From: Agrococcus beijingensis
GTDB taxonomy: Bacteria > Actinomycetota > Actinomycetes > Actinomycetales > Microbacteriaceae
DNA: 64,000 nucleotides
Assembly: GCF_030758955.1 (NCBI RefSeq)
Contig: NZ_CP132360.1
Span: 1,596,243-1,660,242 of the forward strand
Direction: 5' to 3'
Below the pieces are notes generated by a model. It had not been told where the DNA came from. It ran no database searches and worked only from the letters and a program-made list of their open reading frames with translations. This document shows, in pieces, positions 36,365-45,711 of this stretch (its first letter is position 1; each line of letters starts with the position of its first letter). The position numbers and the translations under genes were made by a program.

Positions 36365-37071
36365 CCGCCATCCTGACCGTCCGGAGCCTGAACGCCCGGA
36401 TCGCCGGCCAGCAGGTCGTCGAGGACGCCTCGTTCGAGGTCGCCGAGCACGGCGTCACCGCGCTGCTCGGCCGCAACGGCGTCGGCAAGTCGTCGACCAT
36501 CAAGGCGCTGCTCGGGCTCTACGAGCGCACCGGCGAGGTGACCTTCGCCGGCGAGCGCATCGACAGGCTCATGACGCACCGGATCGTGCAGCGCGGCATC
36601 GCCTACGTGCCCGAGGACCGCGAGGTCTTCGGCGGGCTCACCGTCGAGGAGAACCTGCGCCTCGCCGAGCGCGGCGGGGCCCCCAACCGGGCCATCGTCG
36701 GCGAGCTGTTCCCCGAGCTCATCGAGCGCGCGAAGCAGCAGGCGGGCACGCTCTCGGGCGGCCAGCAGCAGATGGTCTCGCTCTCGCGCGCGCTGATGAA
36801 CGAGAACCGGCTGCTGCTCGTCGACGAGCCGACCAAGGGCCTCGCGCCCCTCATCGTCGGCACGGTCACGAAGGCGCTCGAGGCCGCGGCCGAGCGCACC
36901 CCCATGCTGCTCGTCGAGCAGAACCTGCAGGTCGTGCGCGCCCTGGCGCACACCGTCATCGTCCTCTCCGGCGGCAAGGTGGTCCACACGGGCCCGGCCG
37001 CCGAGTTCCTCGACTCCGACCTGGTGCACCGCCACCTCGGCGTCTCCACCGCAGACGAGGAGGCAGCGTGA
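36361..37071 (+). CDS. livF: LIV-type ABC transporter ATPase LivF
   Basis: A 236-residue ATPase with Walker A LGRNGVGKSST, the LivF-type RGIAYVPEDREVFGGLTVEENL segment, signature LSGGQQQMVSLSRALM and Walker B LLLVDEPTKGLAPLIV. It begins with GTG in a GTGA overlap with livG and overlaps livH in the same way, so all transporter genes are translationally coupled. Confidence 0.93.
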   Translation: MTAILTVRSLNARIAGQQVVEDASFEVAEHGVTALLGRNGVGKSSTIKALLGLYERTGEVTFAGERIDRLMTHRIVQRGIAYVPEDREVFGGLTVEENLRLAERGGAPNRAIVGELFPELIERAKQQAGTLSGGQQQMVSLSRALMNENRLLLVDEPTKGLAPLIVGTVTKALEAAAERTPMLLVEQNLQVVRALAHTVIVLSGGKVVHTGPAAEFLDSDLVHRHLGVSTADEEAA

Positions 37072-37946
37072 GCACCGTCCTGCTCCTGCTCATCACCGGC
37101 GTGGGCCTCGGCGCCCTCTACTTCCTGGTCGCGAGCGGCCTCTCGCTCATCTACGGCCTCATGGGCGTGCTCAACTTCGCGCACGGCTCGTTCCTCACCC
37201 TCGCCGGGTTCCTCGGCTGGGAGGTCGGCCGCCGCGTCGGCGACGGCACGTGGCCGGGGCTGCTGCTGGGCATGCTCGTCGGCCTCGTCGTCGGCGCGCT
37301 GGTCGCGGCGCTCACCGAGCTGATCTTCATCCGGCCGCTCTACAACCGCCACATCGAGCAGGTGCTCGTCACGGTCGGTCTCGGCCTCGCCTCGGTCGCC
37401 CTGTTCGAGGGCATCTGGGGCACCGACCCGATCCAGATCCGCCTGCCCGAGTGGCTCGGCGGCACCACGAACGTGCTCGGCGCCAACATCCCGAACGACC
37501 GCTGGCTGCTGATCGGCACCGCGATCGTGGTGCTCTTCCTCATCGTGCTGTTCCTGCAGAAGACCAGCTACGGCCTGGTCATCCGCGCGGGCGTCGAGAA
37601 CCGCACCATGGTCACCGCCCTCGGCATCGACGTGCGCCGCGCGTTCACGATCGTCTTCGCCATCGGCGGCGCCGCAGCCGGCCTCGGCGGTGTGCTCGCC
37701 TCCGTCTACTACGGCCAGGTGTCGGCGCACCAGGGCACCTCGCTGCTCATCTACGCCTTCATCGTCACCGTCATCGGCGGCCTCGGCTCCCTCACGGGCG
37801 CAGCCATCGCATCCGTGCTCGTGGCCGTCATCCAGCAGTTCGCGAACTTCTACCTCGGCGGCACGGGCGATCTCGCGATCGTGCTCGCGCTCGCCGCCGT
37901 GCTGCTCGTCCGACCGACCGGCCTCATGGGCAAGGTCAAGCACTAG
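37068..37946 (+). CDS. livH: LIV-type ABC transporter permease LivH
   Basis: A 292-residue permease with about eight helices. Family features are GLSLIYGLMGVLNFAHGSF near the N-terminus, the coupling helix VENRTMVTALGIDVRRAFT, and the late VIGGLGSLTGAAIASVLVA. It starts with GTG. LivM follows after six bases. Confidence 0.93.
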   Translation: MSTVLLLLITGVGLGALYFLVASGLSLIYGLMGVLNFAHGSFLTLAGFLGWEVGRRVGDGTWPGLLLGMLVGLVVGALVAALTELIFIRPLYNRHIEQVLVTVGLGLASVALFEGIWGTDPIQIRLPEWLGGTTNVLGANIPNDRWLLIGTAIVVLFLIVLFLQKTSYGLVIRAGVENRTMVTALGIDVRRAFTIVFAIGGAAAGLGGVLASVYYGQVSAHQGTSLLIYAFIVTVIGGLGSLTGAAIASVLVAVIQQFANFYLGGTGDLAIVLALAAVLLVRPTGLMGKVKH

Positions 37947-37952
37947 GAGTCG

Positions 37953-39065
37953 ATGTTGCGCACCTTCATGAAGTCGATCTGGGGCAAGCTCGCCCTCGGC
38001 GCAGCGATCATCGTCGTCGCCGCCATCCTGCCGCTGCTGGACATCAGCATCCCGGGCGTGCTGCCCGGGCCGACCTACACGCCCGGCACGCTGACGGTGC
38101 TCGCCTACGCGATGCTCATCGCGGCGCTCGCGCTCAGCTACCACCTGATCTTCGGCGTCGCCGGGCTGCTGTCGTTCGGCCACGCGATGTTCTTCGCCGC
38201 CGGCGCCTACGGCCTCGGCATCATCCTCAAGCTGCTCGCCCCGGCGGGCATGCCCGAGTCGGTGACGTTCATCGTCGCGATCGTGCTGACGCTGCTCATC
38301 GCGCTGGTGCTCGGCAACCTGGTCGGGGCGCTCGCGCTGCGGGTCACCGGCATCTCGTTCGCCATGGTGACGCTCGCCGTCGCGCAAGCGATGAACGTGC
38401 TGATCCGCCGCAACGTGGGCGGCCTCACCGGCGGCGAGGAGGGCGTGACCCTCACGGTCGCCGTCGTGCCCGACTTCCTGGTGGGTGTCGTCAACACGCG
38501 CAACCTCTACTGGATGGCACTCGCGATCCTCGTGATCGTCTACCTGGCCTGCGTCTGGGTCGAGCGGTCGCGCCTCGGGCACGTCGTCGCCGCCGCCCGC
38601 GAGAACGAGCTGCGCGTGACGGTGCTGGGCCTGCGCCCCTACCTGGTGCGCCTGTTCCTCTTCGCCGCCGCGGCGGTGCTCGCGGCCGTCGCCGGCATCG
38701 GCTTCATGCTGCTGCAGTCGAGCGCCACCCCGCGCATCTCGACGAGCGACTTCACCCTCACGCTGCTCGTCATCGTCGTGCTCGGCGGCGTCGGCTACCG
38801 CTGGGGCGCGATCGTCGGCGGCATCATCTACACGCTGCTCGACCAGCGCCTCGCGGCGCTCGCGTCGGCCGACTGGATCGAGGCGCTGCCCGACGTGCTG
38901 CGCATCCCGCTGTCGGAGCCGCTGTTCATCCTGGGCATGCTGTTCGTCGCCGTCGTGATGTTCGCCCCCGGCGGCATCGTCGGCCTCTCGCACCGGCTCA
39001 CGAGCCGACGCGGCAGCAAGAAGGAAGTCGAGCAGCCCGCAGTGCTGCAGGACATGGAAGCCTAG
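37953..39065 (+). CDS. livM: LIV-type ABC transporter permease LivM
   Basis: A 370-residue permease with about ten helices. Marks of LivM are LALSYHLIFGVAGLLSFGHA, GNLVGALALRVTGISFAMVT, the coupling segment ENELRVTVLGLRPYLVRLF and VVLGGVGYRWGAIVGGIIY. The C-terminal tail is charged (RRGSKKEVEQ). The acyl-CoA ligase gene begins four bases after its stop. Confidence 0.93.
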   Translation: MLRTFMKSIWGKLALGAAIIVVAAILPLLDISIPGVLPGPTYTPGTLTVLAYAMLIAALALSYHLIFGVAGLLSFGHAMFFAAGAYGLGIILKLLAPAGMPESVTFIVAIVLTLLIALVLGNLVGALALRVTGISFAMVTLAVAQAMNVLIRRNVGGLTGGEEGVTLTVAVVPDFLVGVVNTRNLYWMALAILVIVYLACVWVERSRLGHVVAAARENELRVTVLGLRPYLVRLFLFAAAAVLAAVAGIGFMLLQSSATPRISTSDFTLTLLVIVVLGGVGYRWGAIVGGIIYTLLDQRLAALASADWIEALPDVLRIPLSEPLFILGMLFVAVVMFAPGGIVGLSHRLTSRRGSKKEVEQPAVLQDMEA

Positions 39066-39069
39066 GCAG

Positions 39070-40653
39070 ATGCCCGACGCCGCGACGACGCAGCCCCCGC
39101 TCACCCAGCCCCCGCTCACGCTGGGCCCGCTCACCCCGGGCCCGCTCACGCTGGGCCGCTGGACGAGCGATCGGGCCGCGACCGAGCCCGGCCGCCCGGC
39201 GATCGTCGACCGCGGCGTCACCGTCTCCTACGGCGAGCTCGAGGCCCGCGCCACGGCGCTCGCCCACGCGCTCGGTGAGGCCGGCCACGGTCGCGGCGCC
39301 CGCATCGCGACCATCACCGGCTCGACCGCCGACCAGGTGGTGCTGCTGTTCGCCTGCGCGAAGGCGGGCGCGATGCTCGTGCCGCTGTCGTGGCGGCTGA
39401 CGCCGCGCGAGCTGGCCGAGCAGCTGGCGATCGCCGACCCCTCGCTGCTGCTCGTCGAGGACGACCACCGGCTCGTCAGCGAGGCCGCGCTCGAGCGCCT
39501 GGGCGACCGCCGCATCCCCACCACCACCCTGGGGTCGGCGGGCGTCGAGGCACAGGTGCCGGATGCGCTGCGGCCCGTCGGGCACGGATCCCCGGCCGAC
39601 GACGACGGCCTGCTCATGCTCTTCACCTCGGGCACCACGAGCGCCCCCAAGGCGGTCGTGCTCAGCCACGCCAACTGCGCCTGGAGCAACCTCGCCCTCT
39701 CGCGCGCCACCCCGATGACGCAGGACGACGTGGTGCTGCAGGTGCTGCCGCAGCACCACGTGGCCGGCTGGAACATCCAGCCGCTGCTCGCCTGGTGGGT
39801 CGGCGCGCGCGTGGTGCTCGAGCGCACCTTCGATGCCGGTCGCGCGCTCGCGCTCATCGAGCGGCACCGCGTCACCGCCACGATGGGCGTGCCCACCACC
39901 TACCGCGCGCTCATCGCGCACCCCGACTTCGCCTCGCGCGACCTGTCGAGCCTGCGCACCGCCATCGCCGGCGGCGGCATGCTCGACCAGCGCGCCGCCC
40001 AGCAGCTGCGGCAGCACGGCGTGCCCGTGCTGCAGGGCTACGGGCTCACCGAGGCGTCGCCCAACGTCGCGCTCGCGCGCGACGCCTCCGACGACGGCAC
40101 GGTCGGCCGCCCCTACCCGCACGTCGACGTGGCGCTGCTCGTCGACGGTCAGGTGCACCACGAGCCCGGCACCGGCGAGCTGCTCGTGCGCGGGCCGGCC
40201 GTCTTCCAGGGCTACTTCCGCGACCCCGAGGCGACCGCCGCGGCGCGGCTGGGCGCGTGGCTGCGCACCGGCGACCTCGTCGCTCGCGACGCGGCCGGAC
40301 GCATCCGCATCGTCGACCGCGTGAAGGACATCGTGCGCTCCGGCGCCGAGTCGATCGCGCCGATCGAGGTCGAGCTGGCGCTGCTCGAGCATCCGGCGGT
40401 CGCCGAGGCCGCCGTCGCCGGCGTGCCGAGCGAGCGCTGGGGCGAGGAGCTCGTCGCCTGGCTGGTGCTCGCCGACCCCGCCGACGAGGCGAGCCTGCGC
40501 GCCCACCTCGACGGCCGCATCGCCGACTTCAAGCATCCGAAGCGCTTCATCGTCGTCGACGAGATCCCGCGCACCACCAGCGGCAAGCCGCTGCGCCGGG
40601 CGCTGATCGCCGGCCTGCAGGCCGCGGCCATCGAGCGGGCGGTGACGCGATGA
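39070..40653 (+). CDS. AMP-dependent acid-CoA ligase
   Basis: A 527-residue ANL-superfamily adenylating enzyme. The phosphate loop is MLFTSGTTSAPKAVVLSH, followed by GYGLTEASPNVA (A5), GAWLRTGDLVARDAAGRI (A8 with the Asp that binds ribose) and the C-terminal lysine in PRTTSGKPLRRAL. It should activate a carboxylic acid to its CoA thioester. In this operon a hydroxy- or keto-acid is plausible. The first 35 residues contain a repeated PLT motif (TQPPLTLGPLTPGPLTLG), encoded by 15-bp repeats; the true start could lie after it. Its stop overlaps the TetR gene. Confidence 0.9.
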   Translation: MPDAATTQPPLTQPPLTLGPLTPGPLTLGRWTSDRAATEPGRPAIVDRGVTVSYGELEARATALAHALGEAGHGRGARIATITGSTADQVVLLFACAKAGAMLVPLSWRLTPRELAEQLAIADPSLLLVEDDHRLVSEAALERLGDRRIPTTTLGSAGVEAQVPDALRPVGHGSPADDDGLLMLFTSGTTSAPKAVVLSHANCAWSNLALSRATPMTQDDVVLQVLPQHHVAGWNIQPLLAWWVGARVVLERTFDAGRALALIERHRVTATMGVPTTYRALIAHPDFASRDLSSLRTAIAGGGMLDQRAAQQLRQHGVPVLQGYGLTEASPNVALARDASDDGTVGRPYPHVDVALLVDGQVHHEPGTGELLVRGPAVFQGYFRDPEATAAARLGAWLRTGDLVARDAAGRIRIVDRVKDIVRSGAESIAPIEVELALLEHPAVAEAAVAGVPSERWGEELVAWLVLADPADEASLRAHLDGRIADFKHPKRFIVVDEIPRTTSGKPLRRALIAGLQAAAIERAVTR

Positions 40654-41435
40654 ACGCGCCGAGGACGAAGCGCGGCGAGCAGACGAAGGCCAACCTGCTG
40701 GCCGCCGCCGAGCAGGTGTTCGCCGAGCAGGGCTACCAGGCCGCGTCGATCTCGCGCATCACCGACCGCGCCAACGTCGCCCAGGGCACCTTCTACCTGT
40801 ACTTCCAGTCGAAGCTCGACCTGTTCGAGCAGCTCGTCGAAGACCTCAACCGGCGCGTGCGCAAGGCGATGAGCGACGGCGCGGCCCGCGGCAGCAACCG
40901 CGCAGAGGCCGAGCGCGAGGGCTTCCGCGAGTTCTTCGCCTTCACCGCCGAGCACCCCGCGCTCTACCGCGTCGTGCGCGAGGCCGAGTACGTGTCGCCC
41001 GGCGCGATGCGCAACCACTACGAGCGCATCGTCGAGGGCTACCGCGACGGCCTCGAGCGCGCCCGCGCCGCCGGCGAGATCGGCGACATCGACCCGGAGG
41101 TCGCCGCCTGGGCCCTGATGGGCGTGGGCGAGATGATCGGCATGCGCTACGTGCTGTGGCCGACGGGGGAGACCGGGGCCTACGGCACCGGCGCCACCCC
41201 CGTGCCCGACGACGTCTTCGACGAGATGGTCGCCTTCGTGCAGCGCGCGCTCGGCGCCCCAGCCGCGAGCCCGGCCGGCCCTAGCCCGGCCGCGCTGAGC
41301 CCGCACGCACCGGCGCGCCTCGAACCCGCCGCGAACGCGGCCCCCAGCCCCGCCGCGAACGCGGCCCCCAGCCCCGTCGCGACCGCGGCCCCCAGCCCCG
41401 CCGCGACCGCGGCGCCCACCCAGGAGGTTCCATGA
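40650..41435 (+). CDS. TetR-family regulator with Ala/Pro repeat tail
   Basis: A 261-residue regulator. The helix-turn-helix domain spans about residues 8-58: KANLLAAAEQVFAEQGYQAA, then RITDRANVAQGTFYLYFQSK. A ligand-binding domain runs to about 205. The C-terminal 45 residues are low-complexity Ala/Pro/Ser, with four repeats of an octapeptide (PAANAAPS and variants). Being inside the operon, it most likely controls it through the inverted repeat at 34273-34303. The tail is unusual for TetR proteins. Both ends overlap the neighbouring genes by four bases. Confidence 0.9.
   Translation: MNAPRTKRGEQTKANLLAAAEQVFAEQGYQAASISRITDRANVAQGTFYLYFQSKLDLFEQLVEDLNRRVRKAMSDGAARGSNRAEAEREGFREFFAFTAEHPALYRVVREAEYVSPGAMRNHYERIVEGYRDGLERARAAGEIGDIDPEVAAWALMGVGEMIGMRYVLWPTGETGAYGTGATPVPDDVFDEMVAFVQRALGAPAASPAGPSPAALSPHAPARLEPAANAAPSPAANAAPSPVATAAPSPAATAAPTQEVP
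41325..41420 (+). repeat. Four 24-bp in-frame repeats in the TetR gene
   Basis: Units at 41325, 41349, 41373 and 41397, each starting CCCGCCGCGAACGCGGCC or a close variant. They encode the octapeptide P-A/V-A-N/T-A-A-P-S. Each unit is itself partly palindromic (CCGCG...CGCGG). Confidence 0.85.
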
Positions 41436-42178
41436 GCACGCTGACCGGCCGCAGGGCCATCATCACCGGCGGCGCCGCAGGCATCGGCGCCGCGATCGCG
41501 CGCTCCTTCGCCGCCGAGGGCGCGCACGTGGTCATCGCCGACCGCGACGCGGCCGCCGCCGAGGCGCTCGCCCAGGAGCTCGGCGGCGAGTCATGGGCCG
41601 TCGACCTGCTCGACGTCGCGTCGCTCGAGTCGCTCTCGCTCGAGGCCGACATCCTCGTGAACAACGCCGGCATCCAGCGCGTCGCCCCCATCCAGGAGTA
41701 CGAGCCGGAGATGTGGCGCCGGATCCACACCCTGATGCTCGAGTCGCCGTTCCTGCTGATCCGCGCGGTGCTGCCGGGCATGTACGAGCGCGGCTTCGGA
41801 CGCATCCTGAACCTCTCGAGCGTGCACGGCCTGCGCGCATCCGCCTTCAAGTCTGCCTACGTGGCCGCCAAGCACGGCCTCGAGGGGCTGTCGAAGGTGA
41901 CCGCGCTCGAGGGCGCCGAGCACGGCGTCACCTCGAACTGCATCAACCCCGGCTACGTGAAGACGGCCCTGGTCGAGGCGCAGATCGCCGACCAGGCGAA
42001 GACGCACGGGATCCCCGAGTCGGAGGTGCTCGAGAAGGTCATGCTCACCGAGGCCGCGATCAAGCGGCTGGTCGAGCCCGAGGAGGTCGCCTCGCTCGCA
42101 ACCTGGCTCGCCGGCCCGCACGCCGGCATGGTCACCGGCACCTCCTACGTCATGGACGGCGGGTGGAGCGCCCGATGA
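41432..42178 (+). CDS. bdhA: 3-hydroxybutyrate dehydrogenase (SDR)
   Basis: A 248-residue classical short-chain dehydrogenase. The NAD motif is GGAAGIGAAIA, followed by LVNNAGIQ. The catalytic region ILNLSSVHGLRASAFKSAYV, then AAKHGLEGL (Ser, Tyr, Lys), is the form typical of D-3-hydroxybutyrate dehydrogenase. Further family marks are NPGYVKTALVEAQI and the end GTSYVMDGGWSAR. It oxidises (R)-3-hydroxybutyrate to acetoacetate with NAD. The next step, CoA transfer to acetoacetate, is encoded three genes downstream. Confidence 0.9.
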   Translation: MSTLTGRRAIITGGAAGIGAAIARSFAAEGAHVVIADRDAAAAEALAQELGGESWAVDLLDVASLESLSLEADILVNNAGIQRVAPIQEYEPEMWRRIHTLMLESPFLLIRAVLPGMYERGFGRILNLSSVHGLRASAFKSAYVAAKHGLEGLSKVTALEGAEHGVTSNCINPGYVKTALVEAQIADQAKTHGIPESEVLEKVMLTEAAIKRLVEPEEVASLATWLAGPHAGMVTGTSYVMDGGWSAR

Positions 42179-43104
42179 GCGCGCCGGGCACCGCGGAGCA
42201 GCCGCTCCGCGCCCCCGTCGACGGCGGCGAGCTGGTCGCCACCGTGTGGCGGGCGGATGCGTCGGGGACGCCCGTCGTCGCGATCCACGGGATCACGGCG
42301 AACCACCGGTCGTTCTCGCCGCTCGCCGCCAGGCTCGAGTCGCCGCTGCTCGCGGTCGACCTGCGCGGGCGCGGCGGGTCGCGAGCGCTGCCCGGCCCCT
42401 ACGGGCTGGTGCAGCACGCGGAGGATGTCGCCGCCGCCATGCGCGCCGCCGGCATCGCCCGCGCGATCGTCGTCGGCCACTCGATGGGTGCGTTCGTCGC
42501 CGTGCGGCTGGCGAGCGCCCACCCCGAGCTCGTGGCCTCGCTCGTGCTCGTCGACGGCGGGCTGCCGCTGCGGCCGGCGCCTGCGGGCAGCGAGCTGAGC
42601 CCCGAGGACGTGCTGGGGCCGGCGATCGAGCGGCTGCGGATGACCTTCGCGTCGACCGACGAGTACCGCGCGTTCTGGCGCCAGCACCCGGCCTTCGGGC
42701 CCTACTGGAGCGCCGCGATCGAGGAGTACGTCGACTACGACCTGGTGCCGGTCGACGCGCACGCCGAGGTGGAGTCGGCGACCGGCGCGCTGCGGCCGTC
42801 GGCAAACCCCGACGCTGTCGTCGCCAACCTGGTCGAGCTCGACGGGCGCGGCGGCTACGCCGACGCGCTGGTGGGGCTCACGATGCCGATGCTGCTGCTG
42901 CGCAGCCCTCGTGGCCTCTTCGACGACAGCCCGGGCCTCTACGATGACGAGTGGCTCGCGACGTGGAGGTCGCGGCTGCCCCAGCTCGAGGTCGGCGACG
43001 TCGAGAACACCAACCACTACACGATCCTGATGGGCTCGGGGGTGGACGACGTCGCTGCGGCGGTCGCCCGCCTCGCGCCGGTCGAGCAGAGAGAGGGACG
43101 CTGA
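42175..43104 (+). CDS. Alpha/beta hydrolase
   Basis: A 309-residue alpha/beta hydrolase. The nucleophile is Ser103 in VVGHSMGAFVAV, the oxyanion region is AIHGITANHRSF and the late His is in ENTNHYTILMG. It has no signal peptide, so it is cytoplasmic. In this operon it may hydrolyse imported oligo- or lactone esters (for example hydroxybutyrate oligomers) to monomers. The substrate is inferred from context only. It overlaps bdhA by four bases and the CoA-transferase gene by one. Confidence 0.85.
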   Translation: MSAPGTAEQPLRAPVDGGELVATVWRADASGTPVVAIHGITANHRSFSPLAARLESPLLAVDLRGRGGSRALPGPYGLVQHAEDVAAAMRAAGIARAIVVGHSMGAFVAVRLASAHPELVASLVLVDGGLPLRPAPAGSELSPEDVLGPAIERLRMTFASTDEYRAFWRQHPAFGPYWSAAIEEYVDYDLVPVDAHAEVESATGALRPSANPDAVVANLVELDGRGGYADALVGLTMPMLLLRSPRGLFDDSPGLYDDEWLATWRSRLPQLEVGDVENTNHYTILMGSGVDDVAAAVARLAPVEQREGR

Positions 43105-43892
43105 TGGCGATCGACAAGACCTACGGCTCCGCGGCGGAGGCCGTCGCAGACATCCAGGACGGAGCCACGCTCGCGGTGGGCGGCTTCGGCCTCTCCGGCA
43201 ACCCGATGGCGCTCATCCGGGCGCTCGAGGAGCGCGGCGTCACGGGCCTCAAGGTGGTCTCGAACAACTGCGGCGTCGACGACTGGGGCCTCGGCCTGCT
43301 GCTGCGCAACGGCCAGATCGACAAGATGACCTCCTCCTACGTGGGCGAGAACAAGGAGTTCGAGCGCCGCTACCTCTCGGGCGAGCTCGAGCTCGAGCTG
43401 ACCCCGCAGGGCACGCTGGCCGAGAAGCTGCGCGCCGGCGGCTCGGGCATCGCCGCGTTCTACACCCGCACGGGCGTCGGCACGCAGGTGCAGGAGGGCG
43501 GCCTGCCGCAGCGCTACAACGCCGACGGGTCCGTCGCCCAGGCCTCCGAGCCGAAGCCCACCGCGACCTTCGAGGTCGACGGCGAGCCCAAGGAGTTCGT
43601 GCTCGAGGAGGCCATCACCACCGACTTCTCGCTCGTGCACGCGCTGCGCGGCGACCGCCACGGCAACCTGGTCTTCAACAAGGCCGCGCGGCAGTTCTCG
43701 CCGCCCGCCGCCATGGCCGGCCGCATCTGCATCGCCCAGGTCGAGGAGCTCGTCGAGCCCGGCGAGATCGACCCGGATGCGGTGCACCTGCCGGGCGTGT
43801 TCGTCCACCGGATCATCGAGGTCGGCACCGACATCGAGAAGCGCATCGAGCGCCGCACCGTCACCGAATCCGCAAGCACCGAGGAGCGTTGA
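43104..43892 (+). CDS. scoA: Succinyl-CoA:3-ketoacid CoA-transferase subunit A
   Basis: A 262-residue alpha subunit of SCOT-type CoA-transferase. Conserved segments are [56 protein letters not shown] and [20 protein letters not shown]. With subunit B it moves CoA from succinyl-CoA to acetoacetate, producing acetoacetyl-CoA for thiolytic cleavage. It begins in a TGATG overlap with the hydrolase gene and is followed after one base by subunit B. Confidence 0.95.
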   Translation: MAIDKTYGSAAEAVADIQDGATLAVGGFGLSGNPMALIRALEERGVTGLKVVSNNCGVDDWGLGLLLRNGQIDKMTSSYVGENKEFERRYLSGELELELTPQGTLAEKLRAGGSGIAAFYTRTGVGTQVQEGGLPQRYNADGSVAQASEPKPTATFEVDGEPKEFVLEEAITTDFSLVHALRGDRHGNLVFNKAARQFSPPAAMAGRICIAQVEELVEPGEIDPDAVHLPGVFVHRIIEVGTDIEKRIERRTVTESASTEER

Positions 43893-43893
43893 G

Positions 43894-44523
43894 ATGGCAC
43901 TGACCCGCAACGAGATGGCCGCGCGCGCGGCGCAGGAGCTCGAGGACGGCAACTACGTCAACCTCGGCATCGGCCTGCCCACGCTCGTGCCCAACTACGT
44001 GCCCGCCGACGTGACCGTCGTGCTGCAGAGCGAGAACGGCATCCTCGGCGTCGGCCCGTACCCGACCGAGGAGAACGTCGACCCCGACCTCATCAACGCC
44101 GGCAAGGAGACCGTCACGACGCTGCCCGGCACCTCGTTCTTCGACTCGGCGACGTCGTTCGCGATGATCCGCGGCGGCAAGATCGACGCCGCGATCCTGG
44201 GCGCCATGCAGGTGTCGGCGGCTGGCGACATCGCCAACTGGATGATCCCCGGCAAGATGGTGAAGGGTCCCGGCGGCGCGATGGACCTGGTTCACGGCGC
44301 CGCGAAGGTGATCGTGCTGATGGAGCACGTGGCGAAGGACGGCACGGCGAAGATCGTCGACGAGTGCTCGCTGCCGCTCACCGGCAAGGGCGTCGTCGAC
44401 CGCATCATCACCGACCTCGCGGTACTCGACGTGACCCCCGAGGGCCTCCGTCTCGTCGAGCTGGCGCCCGGCGTGACGCTCGAGGAGCTGCGCGAGAAGA
44501 CCGAGCCGGAGATCCTGGCATGA
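43894..44523 (+). CDS. scoB: Succinyl-CoA:3-ketoacid CoA-transferase subunit B
   Basis: A 209-residue beta subunit. The catalytic glutamate is in [15 protein letters not shown]. Further marks are [36 protein letters not shown] and [13 protein letters not shown]. It completes the transferase with subunit A. No thiolase is encoded in the operon, so acetoacetyl-CoA must be cleaved by an enzyme from elsewhere. Confidence 0.95.
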   Translation: MALTRNEMAARAAQELEDGNYVNLGIGLPTLVPNYVPADVTVVLQSENGILGVGPYPTEENVDPDLINAGKETVTTLPGTSFFDSATSFAMIRGGKIDAAILGAMQVSAAGDIANWMIPGKMVKGPGGAMDLVHGAAKVIVLMEHVAKDGTAKIVDECSLPLTGKGVVDRIITDLAVLDVTPEGLRLVELAPGVTLEELREKTEPEILA

Positions 44524-45575
44524 CCACGATCCTGGACGGCATCGAGCAGGGGCGCGTCCAGACCGACCGCCTCGACGCATCCGTGCTGCGGCGTTCGGGC
44601 GAGGGCGCCGATGCCGACCGCCGGCCGATCGTGCTCATCCACGGCAACGTGTCGTCGTCGCTGTTCTTCCAGCCGCTGATGCTGGCGCTGCCGCGGCCGA
44701 CGATCGCGATCGACCTGCGCGGCTACGGCGACAGCGAGACGCTGCCGGTCGACGCGACCCGCGGGGTGCGCGACTGGGCCGACGACGTCGCCGGCGTGCT
44801 CGACGAGCTCGGCGAGAGCGACGTGCACCTCCTCGGCTGGTCGATGGGCGGCGGGGTGGTCATGCAGCTCATGCTCGACCGGCCCGACCTGATCCGCTCG
44901 GTGACGCTGATGGCGCCGGTGCCGCCCTACGGCTTCGGCACGAAGCTCGACGGATCGCCGTGCACGCCCGACGTGGCCGGCACAGGCGGGCCGGGGGCGA
45001 ACGCCGACTTCATCGCGCGGCTCGCCGCCGGCGACACCAGCGACGACGAGCCGACGAGCCCGCGCAGCGTGTTCCGCTCGAGCTACGTCGCGCCCGGCTT
45101 CTCGGACGACTACGAGGACCTCTGGGTGGAGTCGATGCTGTCGACGAAGACCGGTCCCGACAACCAGCCAGGAGACGGCGTCGCGTCGGAGTCGTGGCCG
45201 GGGTTCGGGCCGGGATCGCGCGGCGTGCTCAACACGATGTCGGCCGCGCACCTCGACCTCACCGGCATCGTCGACCTCGACAAGAAGCCGGCGATCCTGT
45301 GGGTGCGGGGCGCGCACGACGCGATCGTCGGCGACGAGTCGTTCTTCGACTTCAACACGCTCGGCAAGCACGGCATCGTGCCCGGCTGGCCGGGCGAGGA
45401 GGTCGCGCCGCCGCAGCCGATGCTCGCGCAGACGCGCGCGGTGCTCGAGCAGTACGCGGCGAACGGCGGCTCCTACGAGGAGGTCGTCTTCGAGGGCGCC
45501 GGTCACTCGCCGCACCTCGAGGACCCCGAGCGGTTCCGCCAGGTGCTGCTCGCGCACGTCGACGCGAACGACTGA
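44520..45575 (+). CDS. Alpha/beta hydrolase (second of the operon)
   Basis: A 351-residue alpha/beta hydrolase. The nucleophile is Ser108 in [11 protein letters not shown], the acid is in [16 protein letters not shown] and the His in [16 protein letters not shown]. It has a larger cap region (about 135-215). It is not closely similar to the hydrolase at 42175. It is the last gene of the operon, overlapping scoB by four bases. A role in ester or oligomer hydrolysis is plausible from context. Confidence 0.85.
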   Translation: MTTILDGIEQGRVQTDRLDASVLRRSGEGADADRRPIVLIHGNVSSSLFFQPLMLALPRPTIAIDLRGYGDSETLPVDATRGVRDWADDVAGVLDELGESDVHLLGWSMGGGVVMQLMLDRPDLIRSVTLMAPVPPYGFGTKLDGSPCTPDVAGTGGPGANADFIARLAAGDTSDDEPTSPRSVFRSSYVAPGFSDDYEDLWVESMLSTKTGPDNQPGDGVASESWPGFGPGSRGVLNTMSAAHLDLTGIVDLDKKPAILWVRGAHDAIVGDESFFDFNTLGKHGIVPGWPGEEVAPPQPMLAQTRAVLEQYAANGGSYEEVVFEGAGHSPHLEDPERFRQVLLAHVDAND

Positions 45576-45583
45576 GCACCGCC

Positions 45584-45638
45584 CGCGCCGCAGCAGCTGC
45601 GCCACAGCTGCGCTCGAAGCGTGGGGGTCTGCGGCGCG
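45584..45638 (+). terminator. Hairpin at the end of the LIV/ketone-body operon
   Basis: CGCGCCGCAG (45584-45593) and CTGCGGCGCG (45629-45638) form a 10-bp stem around a loop that contains the direct repeat CAGCTGCGC. It is a plausible terminator between the operon and the convergent HNH gene. Confidence 0.5.
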
Positions 45639-45665
45639 CAGCACTGCGGGGACGCGCGTCAGCGA

Positions 45666-45698
45666 GCATCGATCGTGAGCGTGCATCGATCGTGAGCG
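45666..45698. repeat. 16-bp direct repeat
   Basis: GCATCGATCGTGAGCG occurs at 45666-45681 and again at 45683-45698, one base apart. It lies between the convergent hydrolase and HNH genes. Confidence 0.8.
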
Positions 45699-45711
45699 AC
45701 GATCTGGCCGC

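Noticed and set aside
41325..41420. CRISPR-like array
   Set aside because: The 24-bp units are contiguous with no spacers and encode an in-frame octapeptide. The same reasoning excludes the 15-bp array at 63737-63826.
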